Of a stretch of 13,979 nucleotides of DNA, positions 1-6,560 are shown in pieces (position 1 is the stretch's first letter; every line of letters starts with the position of its first letter). Location of the stretch: the NCBI GenBank assembly GCA_050264575.1, contig JBLNGH010000078.1:1-13979 (forward strand), in the 5' to 3' direction. The notes beneath the pieces were generated by a model. It was given only the letters and a program-made list of their open reading frames with translations, was not told the origin of the DNA and did not search any database. Source of the stretch: DASQFI01 sp050264575. Lineage in GTDB: Bacteria; Acidobacteriota; Vicinamibacteria; Vicinamibacterales; SCN-69-37. A program made the position numbers and the translations under genes.

Positions 1-270
1 GCCGGCCTGATCGAGCCTGACGCGCTCGTTCGGGCACTCCAGAACGGACGGCCCGGGATGGCGGCCGTTGACGTCTACGAACAGGAGCCGCTCACCGATG
101 TCACCCATCCGCTGCTGACAAGGGAGAACGTCGTGTGCACGCCGCACATCGGCTACGTGACGCGGGACGAGTACGAGCTCCAGTTCGCGGACGTGTTCGA
201 TCAGATCGTCGCCTTCGCCGAAGGACATCCGATCAACGTCGTGAACCCCGCCGCGCTCGATCACGCGTAG
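1..270 (+). CDS. D-2-hydroxyacid dehydrogenase, C-terminal part (5' end outside window)
   Basis: The reading frame is open from the first base and ends with TAG at 268-270, leaving 89 visible residues. They match the end of the NAD-binding domain and the C-terminal return of the catalytic domain in the D-isomer-specific 2-hydroxyacid dehydrogenase family (D-3-phosphoglycerate dehydrogenase, glyoxylate/hydroxypyruvate reductase and relatives). Visible marks are the segment 'AAVDVYEQEP' with the family's catalytic Glu (visible residue 29) and 'CTPHIGY' with the catalytic His (visible residue 49), separated by the usual 20-odd residues. The final 'INVVNPAAL' is also typical of the family ending. 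These cytosolic enzymes interconvert a 2-keto acid and a D-2-hydroxy acid using NAD(P)H. The substrate-defining N-terminal domain is missing, so the substrate cannot be named. The ATG at 58 is internal and not the start. Confidence 0.9.
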   Translation, partial: AGLIEPDALVRALQNGRPGMAAVDVYEQEPLTDVTHPLLTRENVVCTPHIGYVTRDEYELQFADVFDQIVAFAEGHPINVVNPAALDHA

Positions 271-281
271 CGAATCGGCCT

Positions 282-287
282 TAGAAT
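282..287 (+). promoter_or_regulatory. Candidate -10 element for a leaderless mRNA
   Basis: TAGAAT at 282-287 fits the TANNNT -10 pattern and ends 8 nt before the ATG at 296, so transcription would begin at or next to the start codon. No Shine-Dalgarno sequence precedes this ATG, which supports a leaderless reading. The expected -35 position (about 258-264) has no good match. Inference only. Confidence 0.35.
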
Positions 288-295
288 TTCGCGCT

Positions 296-1852
296 ATGCG
301 CGTCCGGATCCGTTTCATCGGGGCCGTGGCTCTGTTCTGTCTCTTGCTCGCGCTTGCTGTGGTTGCTTTTGCCGTGCGAACCCCGGCGATCATCACGGAC
401 TCCGATTTCGCCGTGACCGAACTCTACGTCGAGCTGGCGACTCGCGGCGAATTGCTCGCCGGACCCTACTCGCGATTCGGCTGGCACCATCCTGGACCGC
501 TGTATTTTTACGTGATTGCGCCTTTGTACGCGCTCAGCGGGGACCGCGCTGCGGTCCTGTATGCCGCGGCTGCTGCGATCAACTTCGTCGCGATCACGGC
601 GATGGCCTTCGTGCTCGCGCGCGAGTCTCGGCTCGTCACGGCGTCGGTGGTGCTCGCCTGCGCGGCGTTCGCGTTCCGCGTGCCGAGATTTCTGGCAAGC
701 CCTTGGACGGCCCATGTACCGGTTCTTCCGAGTCTCACATTTCTGACTTTCGCTGCCGCTGTGATGAACGGACGCATCACTCTGATGCCGGGGATGATCG
801 TGTTCGGATCTTTCGCGGCGCAGACGCACGTCGGCTTCGCGCCGCTCGTGCTGCTGGTTGCCGCAGCGGCGATCGTGACCGCCATGTCTGACCGGGCGGC
901 AAGACCCGCGTTACGTCGTTCCATCATCGCGTCTGCAGGACTCGGGCTGTTGTTATGGCTGCCATCGATCCTCGAGAGTATCCGGAACCAGGGTGAAAAT
1001 CCGGCGTCGCTCTGGCGGTTTTTTGTGACCGATGCCGATGCAGGGCACTCGGTCAGCGAAGCCCTCAGGAATGGGAGCTACGGCCTGATGGCGCTGTTTC
1101 GTCCGGATTTCGACCTGCCGTGGGGCGGCCATTTCGGCCTCGACTATCTCTCCTGGTGTTTAGTCGGCGCCGCAACAGAAACGGTGCTCCTGGTTGTCGT
1201 CGGCTGGTGGCACATCACGCACCAGCGACGCTTCGAAGCGTACCTGGCGTTCATCGCATTGGCTGCCACGTTGATCACCGTGCTCGGCCTGATGCGAATT
1301 CGGGGTGACATTCTCAATCACGATCTTTTTCGAGTTGCGGCAATTGGTGTGTTCAATGCCGGCGTCCTCGGGGCTGCCGGCGTCCGGGCGAGCGCGGCCG
1401 CCGCTCGCGTGCGGCAGATGCCGGCCTCTATATCCGTGATGGTCGTCGTCATCGCGGTGGCTTTCGTCTCGATTCTGTCGGTCCGCGATATCGACTCGCT
1501 GACTGCCTACGAGCGGCGACAGCGCAGCCGTCAGGCAATCGTCGCCGCGCATGCCGCGGTGCGCGACTATCTCCAGCGCAACGGTCTGCGTAAGCCGCTG
1601 CTGCAAATCGGCAACGATCGCTGGGGTGACGCCGCAGGCGTCATGCTCAGGCTCGTGCAAGACGAAACGCCGGTGGCGGTGAAGGATGCGCAATCCATGT
1701 TCACCGATCGCTTCACGGCCGTCGGCGACGAGGACGTACTCATCACCCTCGCCGATCTTGAATTGCACCGCGCACTGCGCGGTGCCCCCGGTAACACCGT
1801 CTTGCTCGAGGCTTTTCCGCTGTTCGTCGACGCGTCTCGTCTCGGGCGGTAA
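296..1852 (+). CDS. Multi-pass membrane protein, GT-C-type glycosyltransferase-like
   Basis: A 518-residue protein with an N-terminal membrane helix (about 8-28) and roughly ten further hydrophobic segments up to about residue 396, followed by a soluble tail of about 120 residues. After the first helix comes an acidic loop, 'ITDSDFAVTELY' (Asp35/Asp37), and then 'FGWHHPGPLYFY' at 61-72. An acidic first loop followed by a His/Pro-rich motif is the layout of GT-C fold, lipid-linked-sugar glycosyltransferases (PMT/ArnT-like) of the inner membrane. The protein therefore probably transfers a sugar from a polyprenyl carrier on the periplasmic side, but donor and acceptor cannot be told. The start is ATG 296, with no ribosome binding site but a TAGAAT box just upstream. 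It begins 25 nt after the dehydrogenase and ends 5 nt before the convergent peptidase gene. It could instead be a membrane protein of unknown function. Confidence 0.75.
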   Translation: MRVRIRFIGAVALFCLLLALAVVAFAVRTPAIITDSDFAVTELYVELATRGELLAGPYSRFGWHHPGPLYFYVIAPLYALSGDRAAVLYAAAAAINFVAITAMAFVLARESRLVTASVVLACAAFAFRVPRFLASPWTAHVPVLPSLTFLTFAAAVMNGRITLMPGMIVFGSFAAQTHVGFAPLVLLVAAAAIVTAMSDRAARPALRRSIIASAGLGLLLWLPSILESIRNQGENPASLWRFFVTDADAGHSVSEALRNGSYGLMALFRPDFDLPWGGHFGLDYLSWCLVGAATETVLLVVVGWWHITHQRRFEAYLAFIALAATLITVLGLMRIRGDILNHDLFRVAAIGVFNAGVLGAAGVRASAAAARVRQMPASISVMVVVIAVAFVSILSVRDIDSLTAYERRQRSRQAIVAAHAAVRDYLQRNGLRKPLLQIGNDRWGDAAGVMLRLVQDETPVAVKDAQSMFTDRFTAVGDEDVLITLADLELHRALRGAPGNTVLLEAFPLFVDASRLGR

Positions 1853-1857
1853 GTCGG

Positions 1858-3117
1858 CTATTTCATCCGGTTGTACTTCTTCAGCGCCGCCACGACCCGA
1901 TCGCCGGGCAAACCGAAGACGCGAATCCCGTCCACTCCGGTCATGGTCTGCGCCGCGAGCATCGCGTTGACAACCGCCTCTTCCGTGGCATCGATCGTGG
2001 CCCGAAACAGCGGGTCGATCCGATCGTTGGGGAGCATGACGAGGGCCGGTGTTCCGTCGGGCTTTGCTGCGCCGGGATTCGCCGTGGAAAACGCGAGGAA
2101 CAGATCACCCGACGAATTGCCCGCGAAGCTGCCCAACCGGCCGAGTCCCAGGCTGACGCGGCGCGCAATCCGCTCGAGTTGGTGCGGCAGCAGCGGCGCG
2201 TTGGTGGCGACGATGACGATGATTGACCCGCGACCGTCGTGATCGGCGAAGGCGCTGTCGCCGGTGGCTCCCACGCCGGACGCCGGGCACGACGGCATGC
2301 CGGCCGTCCACGGCCGGCTGAGCGGTTGTTGAAGCGTCGTGCAGGTCCGAAGATCCGAGATCTCGGAAAGAACCGGCACGCCGAGGATTCGAAGATCGCC
2401 GCCATAGTTGCACTGCACCAGCACGCCGACGGTGTACCCGCCCTGCCCGGCGGGCAGCAGCCGCGACGAAGTGCCGATGCCGCCCTTGAAGCCGTTGCAG
2501 CCCATTCCGGTGCCGCCGCCAACCGCACCTTCCTGAACCGGCCCGGGCTTGGCGTTGTCGAGCGCCTGAAATGCATGCGTCGCCTTCACATGCTCTCCGT
2601 TCGCGTCGTTCAGGAAGTCGAACGTCTCCGCGACGATTGGATACGTGAAGATGAACTGGCGTCCGTTCTTCAATTGCCACTGAATCGCCGCATCCCGTAC
2701 GGTTCCCACGCTGTGTGTGCCGGTCAGCAGGATCGGGCCCTCGAGGAAACCGGACTCCTTGATCCAGTTGATGCCCGTCATGTCGCCATTTCCGTTCTGG
2801 TTGAACGTCGCGGCGAACACGGGATCCCAGTTGCCGCGCGGGCGCGGAAGCAGCGCGGTGACGCCAGTCCGGATTGGACCTTTCCCGGGTACGAGTTTCC
2901 CCTCGCCCTCGATGAGCGTCACGTGCCCGACGGCCACGCCGGCCACGTCCGTGATGGCGTTCAGCGGACCGGTCTGCCCGGGGAACGGGATTCCCAGTTC
3001 CCGGCCGCGCGGTCGAGTCTGCGCTTGAACCGAGACCAGCGTGACCGCGACCAACAGCATCAGCACCGATCGAACGGAACGTGTTCGTCTCAACCGACCA
3101 TTAGGAAAGATAGTCAT
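1858..3117 (-). CDS. Secreted P1-family (DmpA/BapA-like, MEROPS S58) aminopeptidase
   Basis: Starting at ATG 3117 the protein has 419 residues, with a signal peptide (hydrophobic 14-30, likely cleavage near 'VSVQAQ'). The body matches P1-family N-terminal-nucleophile peptidases, which cleave themselves into two chains and then remove N-terminal residues from peptides, amides or beta-peptides. Visible marks are the opening 'ITDVAGVAVGHVTL' (55-68), 'GGGTGMGCNGFKGGIGTSSR' (200-219), and the self-cleavage context 'DGRGSIIVIVATNAPLLP' (294-311), where Ser298 would become the N-terminal nucleophile. A GGAGG sequence 8 nt upstream of ATG 3117 fixes the start. The frame continues upstream to 3228, but that extension only translates the palindromic repeat. 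Length is within the family's range and no defect is visible. The gene ends 5 nt from its convergent neighbour and diverges from the propeller gene. The substrate is unknown; an exported location suggests use of external peptides or detoxification. Confidence 0.9.
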   Translation of the reverse strand: MTIFPNGRLRRTRSVRSVLMLLVAVTLVSVQAQTRPRGRELGIPFPGQTGPLNAITDVAGVAVGHVTLIEGEGKLVPGKGPIRTGVTALLPRPRGNWDPVFAATFNQNGNGDMTGINWIKESGFLEGPILLTGTHSVGTVRDAAIQWQLKNGRQFIFTYPIVAETFDFLNDANGEHVKATHAFQALDNAKPGPVQEGAVGGGTGMGCNGFKGGIGTSSRLLPAGQGGYTVGVLVQCNYGGDLRILGVPVLSEISDLRTCTTLQQPLSRPWTAGMPSCPASGVGATGDSAFADHDGRGSIIVIVATNAPLLPHQLERIARRVSLGLGRLGSFAGNSSGDLFLAFSTANPGAAKPDGTPALVMLPNDRIDPLFRATIDATEEAVVNAMLAAQTMTGVDGIRVFGLPGDRVVAALKKYNRMK

Positions 3118-3125
3118 GACACGAT

Positions 3126-3130
3126 CCTCC
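3126..3130 (-). promoter_or_regulatory. Shine-Dalgarno site that decides the P1 peptidase start
   Basis: The plus strand reads CCTCC, so the minus strand reads GGAGG, 8 nt before ATG 3117. This favours 3117 over the in-frame upstream ATG at 3228, whose extra 37 codons would be translated palindromic repeat. Confidence 0.75.
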
Positions 3131-3134
3131 AGGA

Positions 3135-3216
3135 CCAAGGGGTCAGGTCTTGTATTGCAACATTTTGTGAAGGAGCAGACGAAAAAATGTTGCAATACGA
3201 GACCTGGACCCCATGG
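3135..3216. repeat. 82-bp imperfect palindrome (REP/MITE-like) in a divergent gene gap
   Basis: The left arm (3135-3166, CCAAGGGGTC-AGGTCT...) and right arm (3184-3216) are reverse complements apart from two single mismatches and one bulged base (G3206). The inner block GTATTGCAACATTTT is perfectly matched, and the loop is about 17 nt. The element fills most of the 112 bp between the divergent starts at 3117 and 3230. The 'GGGGTCAGGTCT' ends recall, from memory, palindromes associated with REP-associated tyrosine transposases (IS200-like), but no such transposase is in the window. It does not look like a simple terminator, because both neighbours read away from it. Confidence 0.8.
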
Positions 3217-3229
3217 CAGAGGACACACG

Positions 3230-4468
3230 ATGAAAGCTCAAGTGAGCGCAACCATTTTGGTCGTGATCGCATTCGCACTGACCGTCTCCGGACAGACGCC
3301 GGTTCCAGGAGACTGGCCGCAGTGGCTTGGCCCCAACCGCAACGGCATTGCGCCGGAAACGGGCCTCGCACAGCAGTGGCCGCCCGCGGGACCGCCCGTT
3401 GTCTGGGCCGCCGAAGGACTCGGCGCCGGCTACGGAACGGTTGTCGTCAAGGGCGGCCGGATATTCGTGCAAGGGCTCCGGGGCCGCCAGACGATGCTGC
3501 ACAGCCTCAACGCGTCGGACGGAAAATATCTGTGGTCGAAGCAGCTGGGATCGGGCGGCGACAACGACCGCGGGCCAGGTCCACGAAGCACGCCGACGCT
3601 CGACGGCGATCGCATTTACGTGTTGACTGAAAACGGCGAGCTCTGGTGCATGCGGGAGGATGGCACCGAACTGTGGCACCGGAACATCCTGCGCGAATTC
3701 TCAGGCCGCAACATCGGCTGGCTGCTGAGCGAGTCGCCGCTCGTCGACGGCGATCGCGTGGTGGTCACGCCTGGCGGACGCCAGGCGGGCATCGTCGCGC
3801 TCGACAAGATGACCGGCAAGACGATCTGGACCGCGAAGGAGTTATCCGACGAAGCCGGCTACGCCTCGCTCGTCGTCGTCGACGTCGAAGGCGTGCGCGC
3901 GTACACGACGTTTCTCTCGTCGGCGGCGGTCGGCGTTCGCGCATCCGACGGCAAACTGATGTGGCGGTATCCACAGGCGGCCAATGGCACGGCCAACATC
4001 ACGACGCCTGTCGTCCATGGCAATCAGGTCTTCTACACGTCCAACTACGGGACGGGGGCCGGACTCGTGAGCCTGCGCGCGCAGAATGGCGAGCTCGTCG
4101 CCAAGGAGACGTACTTCACGCGCGCGATGCAGAACCATCACGGCGGCGTGGTCCTGGTCAACGGTACCGTGTACGGCTTCAGCAACGCGATCCTCACGGC
4201 TCTGGATTTCGCGACCGGCAACACGCTCTGGCAGCACCGAAGCGTCGGCAAAGCTTCGGTCACCTACGCCGACGGCCGGCTCTACATGGTGAGCGAGGAC
4301 AACGTCGTCGGCCTCGCCGAGGTCACGCCGAAGGGCTACCGCGAGACTGGACGTTTCCAGATTGCCGATCAGGGACTGCCGAGCTGGTCCCACCCCGTCG
4401 TCGCCGGCGGGCGTCTCTACATTCGCAATCAGAACATCTTGACCGTGTACGACGTGAAGGCACGCTAG
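3230..4468 (+). CDS. Exported PQQ-like beta-propeller repeat protein
   Basis: A 412-residue protein from ATG 3230 with AGAGG 7 nt upstream. It has a signal peptide (about 1-22). Next comes 'DWPQWLGPNRNGIAPETGL' (28-46), the usual entry motif of secreted PQQ-like WD40/propeller proteins in acidobacteria and planctomycetes. Blades are marked by repeats ending in Asp-Gly/Thr-Gly-x-x-x-Trp: 'LNASDGKYLW' (93-102), 'MREDGTELW' (141-149), 'LDKMTGKTIW' (191-200), 'RASDGKLMW' (237-245) and 'LDFATGNTLW' (325-334). This is the fold of BamB and of quinoprotein dehydrogenases, but the length and lack of a separate catalytic domain argue against a PQQ-dependent dehydrogenase. A periplasmic scaffold or binding role is more likely. 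The frame is open upstream to 3041, but that part overlaps the repeat and the divergent gene. The DUF2911 gene follows after 31 nt, probably in the same transcript. Confidence 0.85.
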   Translation: MKAQVSATILVVIAFALTVSGQTPVPGDWPQWLGPNRNGIAPETGLAQQWPPAGPPVVWAAEGLGAGYGTVVVKGGRIFVQGLRGRQTMLHSLNASDGKYLWSKQLGSGGDNDRGPGPRSTPTLDGDRIYVLTENGELWCMREDGTELWHRNILREFSGRNIGWLLSESPLVDGDRVVVTPGGRQAGIVALDKMTGKTIWTAKELSDEAGYASLVVVDVEGVRAYTTFLSSAAVGVRASDGKLMWRYPQAANGTANITTPVVHGNQVFYTSNYGTGAGLVSLRAQNGELVAKETYFTRAMQNHHGGVVLVNGTVYGFSNAILTALDFATGNTLWQHRSVGKASVTYADGRLYMVSEDNVVGLAEVTPKGYRETGRFQIADQGLPSWSHPVVAGGRLYIRNQNILTVYDVKAR

Positions 4469-4499
4469 TTCGAAGGCGGTTACTGAAAGGAGAACATCG

Positions 4500-5045
4500 A
4501 TGCCACGTCTGACTCACCGCTTCGCGACAGCCGTCCTGCTCGGCATGCTGGCCATCCCGGTCGCTGCCCAGAAGACCACGCAGATTCATCCGGGAAGGGG
4601 CGGAAGCCCGCATGTCAAGACGGAGTGGGTCATCGACGGCGCCGCGATCTCGATTGAATACGGACGGCCATACCTCAAGGGCCGTCCGGAGGCCGACCTC
4701 ATGCCGCCCGGCAACCCGTGGCGAGCCGGTGCGGACGAGGCGACCGTTCTCACCACCGACAAACCTCTCAAATTCGGGTCGCACTCACTCGCACCGGGCT
4801 CTTACACGATCAACCTGCAGCCCGGTCCAACCTGGCAGCTCATCATCGGCAAGCTCGACAAGCCCGGCCAGCCGGGGATTCCCTACAACGCCTCGCTCGA
4901 AATGTGGCGCGTGCCGATGACTGCGGGCAAGACCACCGCCCCCGTCGAGCAGGTGACGTTTACCATCGGCGACACGCCCGCTGGAGCCACCCTGCGACTC
5001 GAATGGGGCACGACGAGCGTGTCGGTACCGTTCACCGTGGGCTAG
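4500..5045 (+). CDS. Exported DUF2911-domain protein
   Basis: A 181-residue protein with a good ribosome site (AAAGGAG, 7 nt before ATG 4500) and a signal peptide ending near 'IPVAAQ' (residues 19-24). The mature part carries the DUF2911 pattern: 'ISIEYGRPYLKGR' (50-62), then 'PPGNPWRAGADEATVLTTD' (69-87), and 'LAPGSYTINLQPG' (97-109), ending in a beta-rich half with 'EMWRVPM' and 'TLRLEWG'. The domain's biochemical role is not known. Members are small secreted or periplasmic beta proteins common in Bacteroidota and Acidobacteriota, often near metallo-hydrolases and peptidases. It lies 31 nt behind the propeller gene on the same strand, so the two are probably co-transcribed and both act outside the cytoplasm. 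The length is normal for a single-domain member. Confidence 0.85.
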   Translation: MPRLTHRFATAVLLGMLAIPVAAQKTTQIHPGRGGSPHVKTEWVIDGAAISIEYGRPYLKGRPEADLMPPGNPWRAGADEATVLTTDKPLKFGSHSLAPGSYTINLQPGPTWQLIIGKLDKPGQPGIPYNASLEMWRVPMTAGKTTAPVEQVTFTIGDTPAGATLRLEWGTTSVSVPFTVG

Positions 5046-5087
5046 CACGGCCTGCTGGTTCTCGGGGTTTGGCGCCGATCCCGGCCT

Positions 5088-5115
5088 TGTAACAAGGCGT
5101 CAGCAGCCGCGTACA
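5088..5115 (+). promoter_or_regulatory. Candidate ECF-type promoter of the sigma/anti-sigma operon
   Basis: TGTAACA (5088-5094) carries the AAC core of ECF -35 elements, and CGTACA (5110-5115) carries the CGT core of ECF -10 elements, with 16 nt between AAC and CGT. This is the spacing of ECF promoters, and the site lies 39 nt before the GTG start at 5154. Autoregulation by the downstream sigma factor would be usual. TGTAACA overlaps a short inverted repeat (GCCTTG-TAA-CAAGGC, 5084-5098). Pattern-based inference. Confidence 0.45.
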
Positions 5116-5153
5116 TCCTCAGAACGCGTGAAGCGCGTGACTGCGGAGCGGAT

Positions 5154-5663
5154 GTGGTCGATTTCTCAGAACTCTACCGGACACACGCGGGGGATGTGCA
5201 CCGGTTCGCGTTGTTCCTGTCGGGCGACCCGGCCCTGGCGGACGACATCGTCTCTGAGACCTTCATCCGCTTGTGGCACGCGCGTCGCCGCGTCGACCTG
5301 ACAACGGTCAAAGGCTATCTCCTGGCCATCGCCCGCAATCTCTTCATCGCGGAGTGGCGGCACGCGCGCCGGATGACGGCACTCGACGACCGGACACGCG
5401 ACGGCCAGCCAGGACCCGAACGGCGCACGCACGCGCAGATGGATCTGCAGGTCGTGCTGGCCGCGCTGCAGACGCTGCCGGAGATCGACCGATCGGCGGT
5501 GCTCCTCCGGGCCGAAGACCGGATGTCGTACGAAGAGGTGGCCGCGACGCTGGGCATATCCGCCGGCGCGGCCCGGGTCAAAGTGCATCGCGCGCGGCTC
5601 AAACTGGCCGAGGCGCTCAGGACCGGCCACACGGCCGGAGTTGAAGCGGAGGTACAGTCGTGA
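5154..5663 (+). CDS. ECF-subfamily RNA polymerase sigma factor
   Basis: A 169-residue sigma-70-like protein with only regions 2 and 4, which defines the extracytoplasmic-function group. Region 2 runs from about 7 to 73: 'LYRTHAGDVHRFALFLSGD' followed by 'DDIVSETFIRLW' (region 2.2, core binding) and 'GYLLAIARNLFIAEWRHARR' (54-73, promoter melting and -10 recognition). Region 4 is about 100-155: 'LQTLPEIDRSAVLLRAED', then 'SYEEVAATLGISAGAARVKVHRARLKL', a helix-turn-helix for the -35 element. The linker (74-99) is short and Arg-rich. The start is GTG 5154 with GGAG 5 nt upstream; the ATG at 5152 is out of frame. The stop overlaps the next start (GTGA), so the two are translationally coupled. The regulon cannot be read from the window, but its own promoter is a candidate target. 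Confidence 0.93.
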   Translation: MVDFSELYRTHAGDVHRFALFLSGDPALADDIVSETFIRLWHARRRVDLTTVKGYLLAIARNLFIAEWRHARRMTALDDRTRDGQPGPERRTHAQMDLQVVLAALQTLPEIDRSAVLLRAEDRMSYEEVAATLGISAGAARVKVHRARLKLAEALRTGHTAGVEAEVQS

Positions 5664-6073
5664 ACATCTCACGTGACGTCGTCAAGGACCTGATCGCGGT
5701 GTATCTGGCGGGAGACGCCAGCGCCGACACGCGAGCGTTAGTCGAGTCCTATCTCAAGACCGATCCCGAACTGGCGAAGGACGTCGAGGCGGCCGGACAT
5801 GCGACCCTCGGTCTGCCGCCGACGCGGACGCCGACCGCCGAAAAGCAGACGCTCGAGGCCACGCAGCAGCAGCTCAAGGTGCGGACGTCGACACTCGTGG
5901 TCGCGATGATCTTCACGGTACTGCCGCTGACGTTCGCCTTTCACGGGACAACAATCACGTTTCTCTTGATTCGCGACGCGCCAGTCATTGGAATCGCCTG
6001 GTGGGCGACCGCGGCGATCATGTGGATCTGGCATCTGATGATCCGCCGCCGGCTGCGAGTCTCGGGGCTGTGA
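5660..6073 (+). CDS. Probable transmembrane anti-sigma factor
   Basis: A 137-residue protein starting at GTG 5660, overlapping the sigma factor stop by 4 nt, with GGAGG 7 nt upstream. The N-terminal 75 residues are hydrophilic and helical ('DVVKDLIAVYLAGDASADTR', 'VESYLKTDPELAKDVEAA'), which resembles the sigma-binding part of anti-sigma factors. Two hydrophobic helices follow (about 77-94 and 107-126), then a basic tail 'MIRRRLRVSGL'. The usual zinc-binding His-x3-Cys-x2-Cys motif is absent; there is no cysteine at all. The assignment therefore rests on position, coupling and topology. It would hold the sigma factor at the inner membrane until a signal releases it. With two helices the C-terminus returns to the cytoplasm, leaving only a short periplasmic loop for sensing. 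Alternative: a small membrane protein of unknown role. Confidence 0.65.
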   Translation: MNISRDVVKDLIAVYLAGDASADTRALVESYLKTDPELAKDVEAAGHATLGLPPTRTPTAEKQTLEATQQQLKVRTSTLVVAMIFTVLPLTFAFHGTTITFLLIRDAPVIGIAWWATAAIMWIWHLMIRRRLRVSGL

Positions 6074-6084
6074 GGTCAACCGTT

Positions 6085-6145
6085 CCGAAATTCGAAGTTC
6101 TAAGTTCGAAATTCGAAGTTCGCCGCACGAAGCGCGGCGAACACG
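6085..6145. repeat. TTCGAAGTTC repeat with hairpin between convergent genes
   Basis: Two copies of TTCGAAGTTC (6091-6100, 6112-6121) plus related TTCGAA units lead into a perfect 9-bp stem, GTTCGCCGC (6118-6126) and GCGGCGAAC (6134-6142), with a 7-nt loop. It lies in the 72 bp between the anti-sigma stop (6073) and the HxlR stop (6146). The stem could stop transcription from both sides, though no U-tract follows. The block shares TTCGAAGTTCTAA and CGCCGCACGAA with 12257-12316. Confidence 0.75.
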
Positions 6146-6535
6146 CTACCGTGCGCGCGCTCCGGCTGAGTCCGCGAAGCGATCGATGTGCCCGCGTCCC
6201 CATTGCCGGACGGCCTCCGCGATCGGCAGGACGGAATGGCCGTACGCCGTGAGCGAATAGACGACCGGGGCGGGCACTCGTCCCGTTCTCTCCCGTTGAA
6301 CGATCCCGTCGGCTGTCAACTCGCGGAGCTGCTCGGTCAACACCTTTGCGGAGATCCGCGGCATCAGCCGGCGCAGGGCCAGAAACGATCGGGGCGATTC
6401 CGCCAGCCAGTAAATGACGATGAGCTTCCACTTGCCGCCGACAGCGGCGAGCGCCGCGGTCAGCGGACAATCGCTCACCGGGTTCGGCCGGCGCGTCTGA
6501 CGGATAGTTACCGCAAGGTTCCTTCTGGTGGTCAC
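6146..6535 (-). CDS. HxlR-family winged-helix transcriptional regulator
   Basis: A 129-residue protein with the compact HxlR layout: 'CPLTAALAAVGGKWKLIVIYWL' begins at Cys23, with the hallmark GGKWK at 33-37. The recognition helix region is 'RRLMPRISAKVLTEQLREL' (55-73). The wing comes next ('RTGRVPAPVVYSLTAYG', 83-99), then a C-terminal dimer helix ending in 'QWGRGH'. Members are dimeric DNA-binding proteins. Several (YodB, HypR, QorR) sense electrophiles or oxidants through the cysteine at this position, and Cys23 makes such sensing possible here but unproven. The start is read as GTG 6535, with AGGGA about 9 nt upstream. It diverges from the exported protein at 6561 with 25 bp between starts, so each promoter must overlap the other gene's start. 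Control of itself and that neighbour is the simplest guess. Confidence 0.9.
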   Translation of the reverse strand: MTTRRNLAVTIRQTRRPNPVSDCPLTAALAAVGGKWKLIVIYWLAESPRSFLALRRLMPRISAKVLTEQLRELTADGIVQRERTGRVPAPVVYSLTAYGHSVLPIAEAVRQWGRGHIDRFADSAGARAR

Positions 6536-6548
6536 GGCGTCGGGTCCC

Positions 6549-6554
6549 TACGAT
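6549..6554 (+). promoter_or_regulatory. Candidate -10 element for a leaderless mRNA
   Basis: TACGAT fits TANNNT and ends 6 nt before ATG 6561, placing the transcript start at the start codon. No ribosome binding site is seen before this ATG, and only 25 bp separate it from the divergent regulator start. The -35 region is inside the HxlR gene and has no good match. Inference. Confidence 0.3.
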
Positions 6555-6560
6555 GGTCAC

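Noticed and set aside
3118..3228. N-terminal extension of the P1 peptidase to ATG 3228
   Set aside because: It would translate the palindrome, lacks a ribosome site, and puts 37 residues before a good signal peptide that starts properly at 3117.
3041..3229. 63-codon upstream extension of the propeller protein
   Set aside because: It overlaps the divergent gene and the palindrome, and the signal peptide begins at ATG 3230 with its own ribosome site.
2239..3630. 463-codon open frame on the plus strand across the peptidase gene and into the propeller gene
   Set aside because: Antisense to the well-supported peptidase, Arg-rich, without recognisable domain; a product of high-GC codon bias.
5084..5098. 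Hairpin GCCTTG-TAA-CAAGGC as a terminator after the DUF2911 gene
   Set aside because: The stem is only 6 bp with no U-tract; overlap with a TGTAACA box makes a promoter element more likely.
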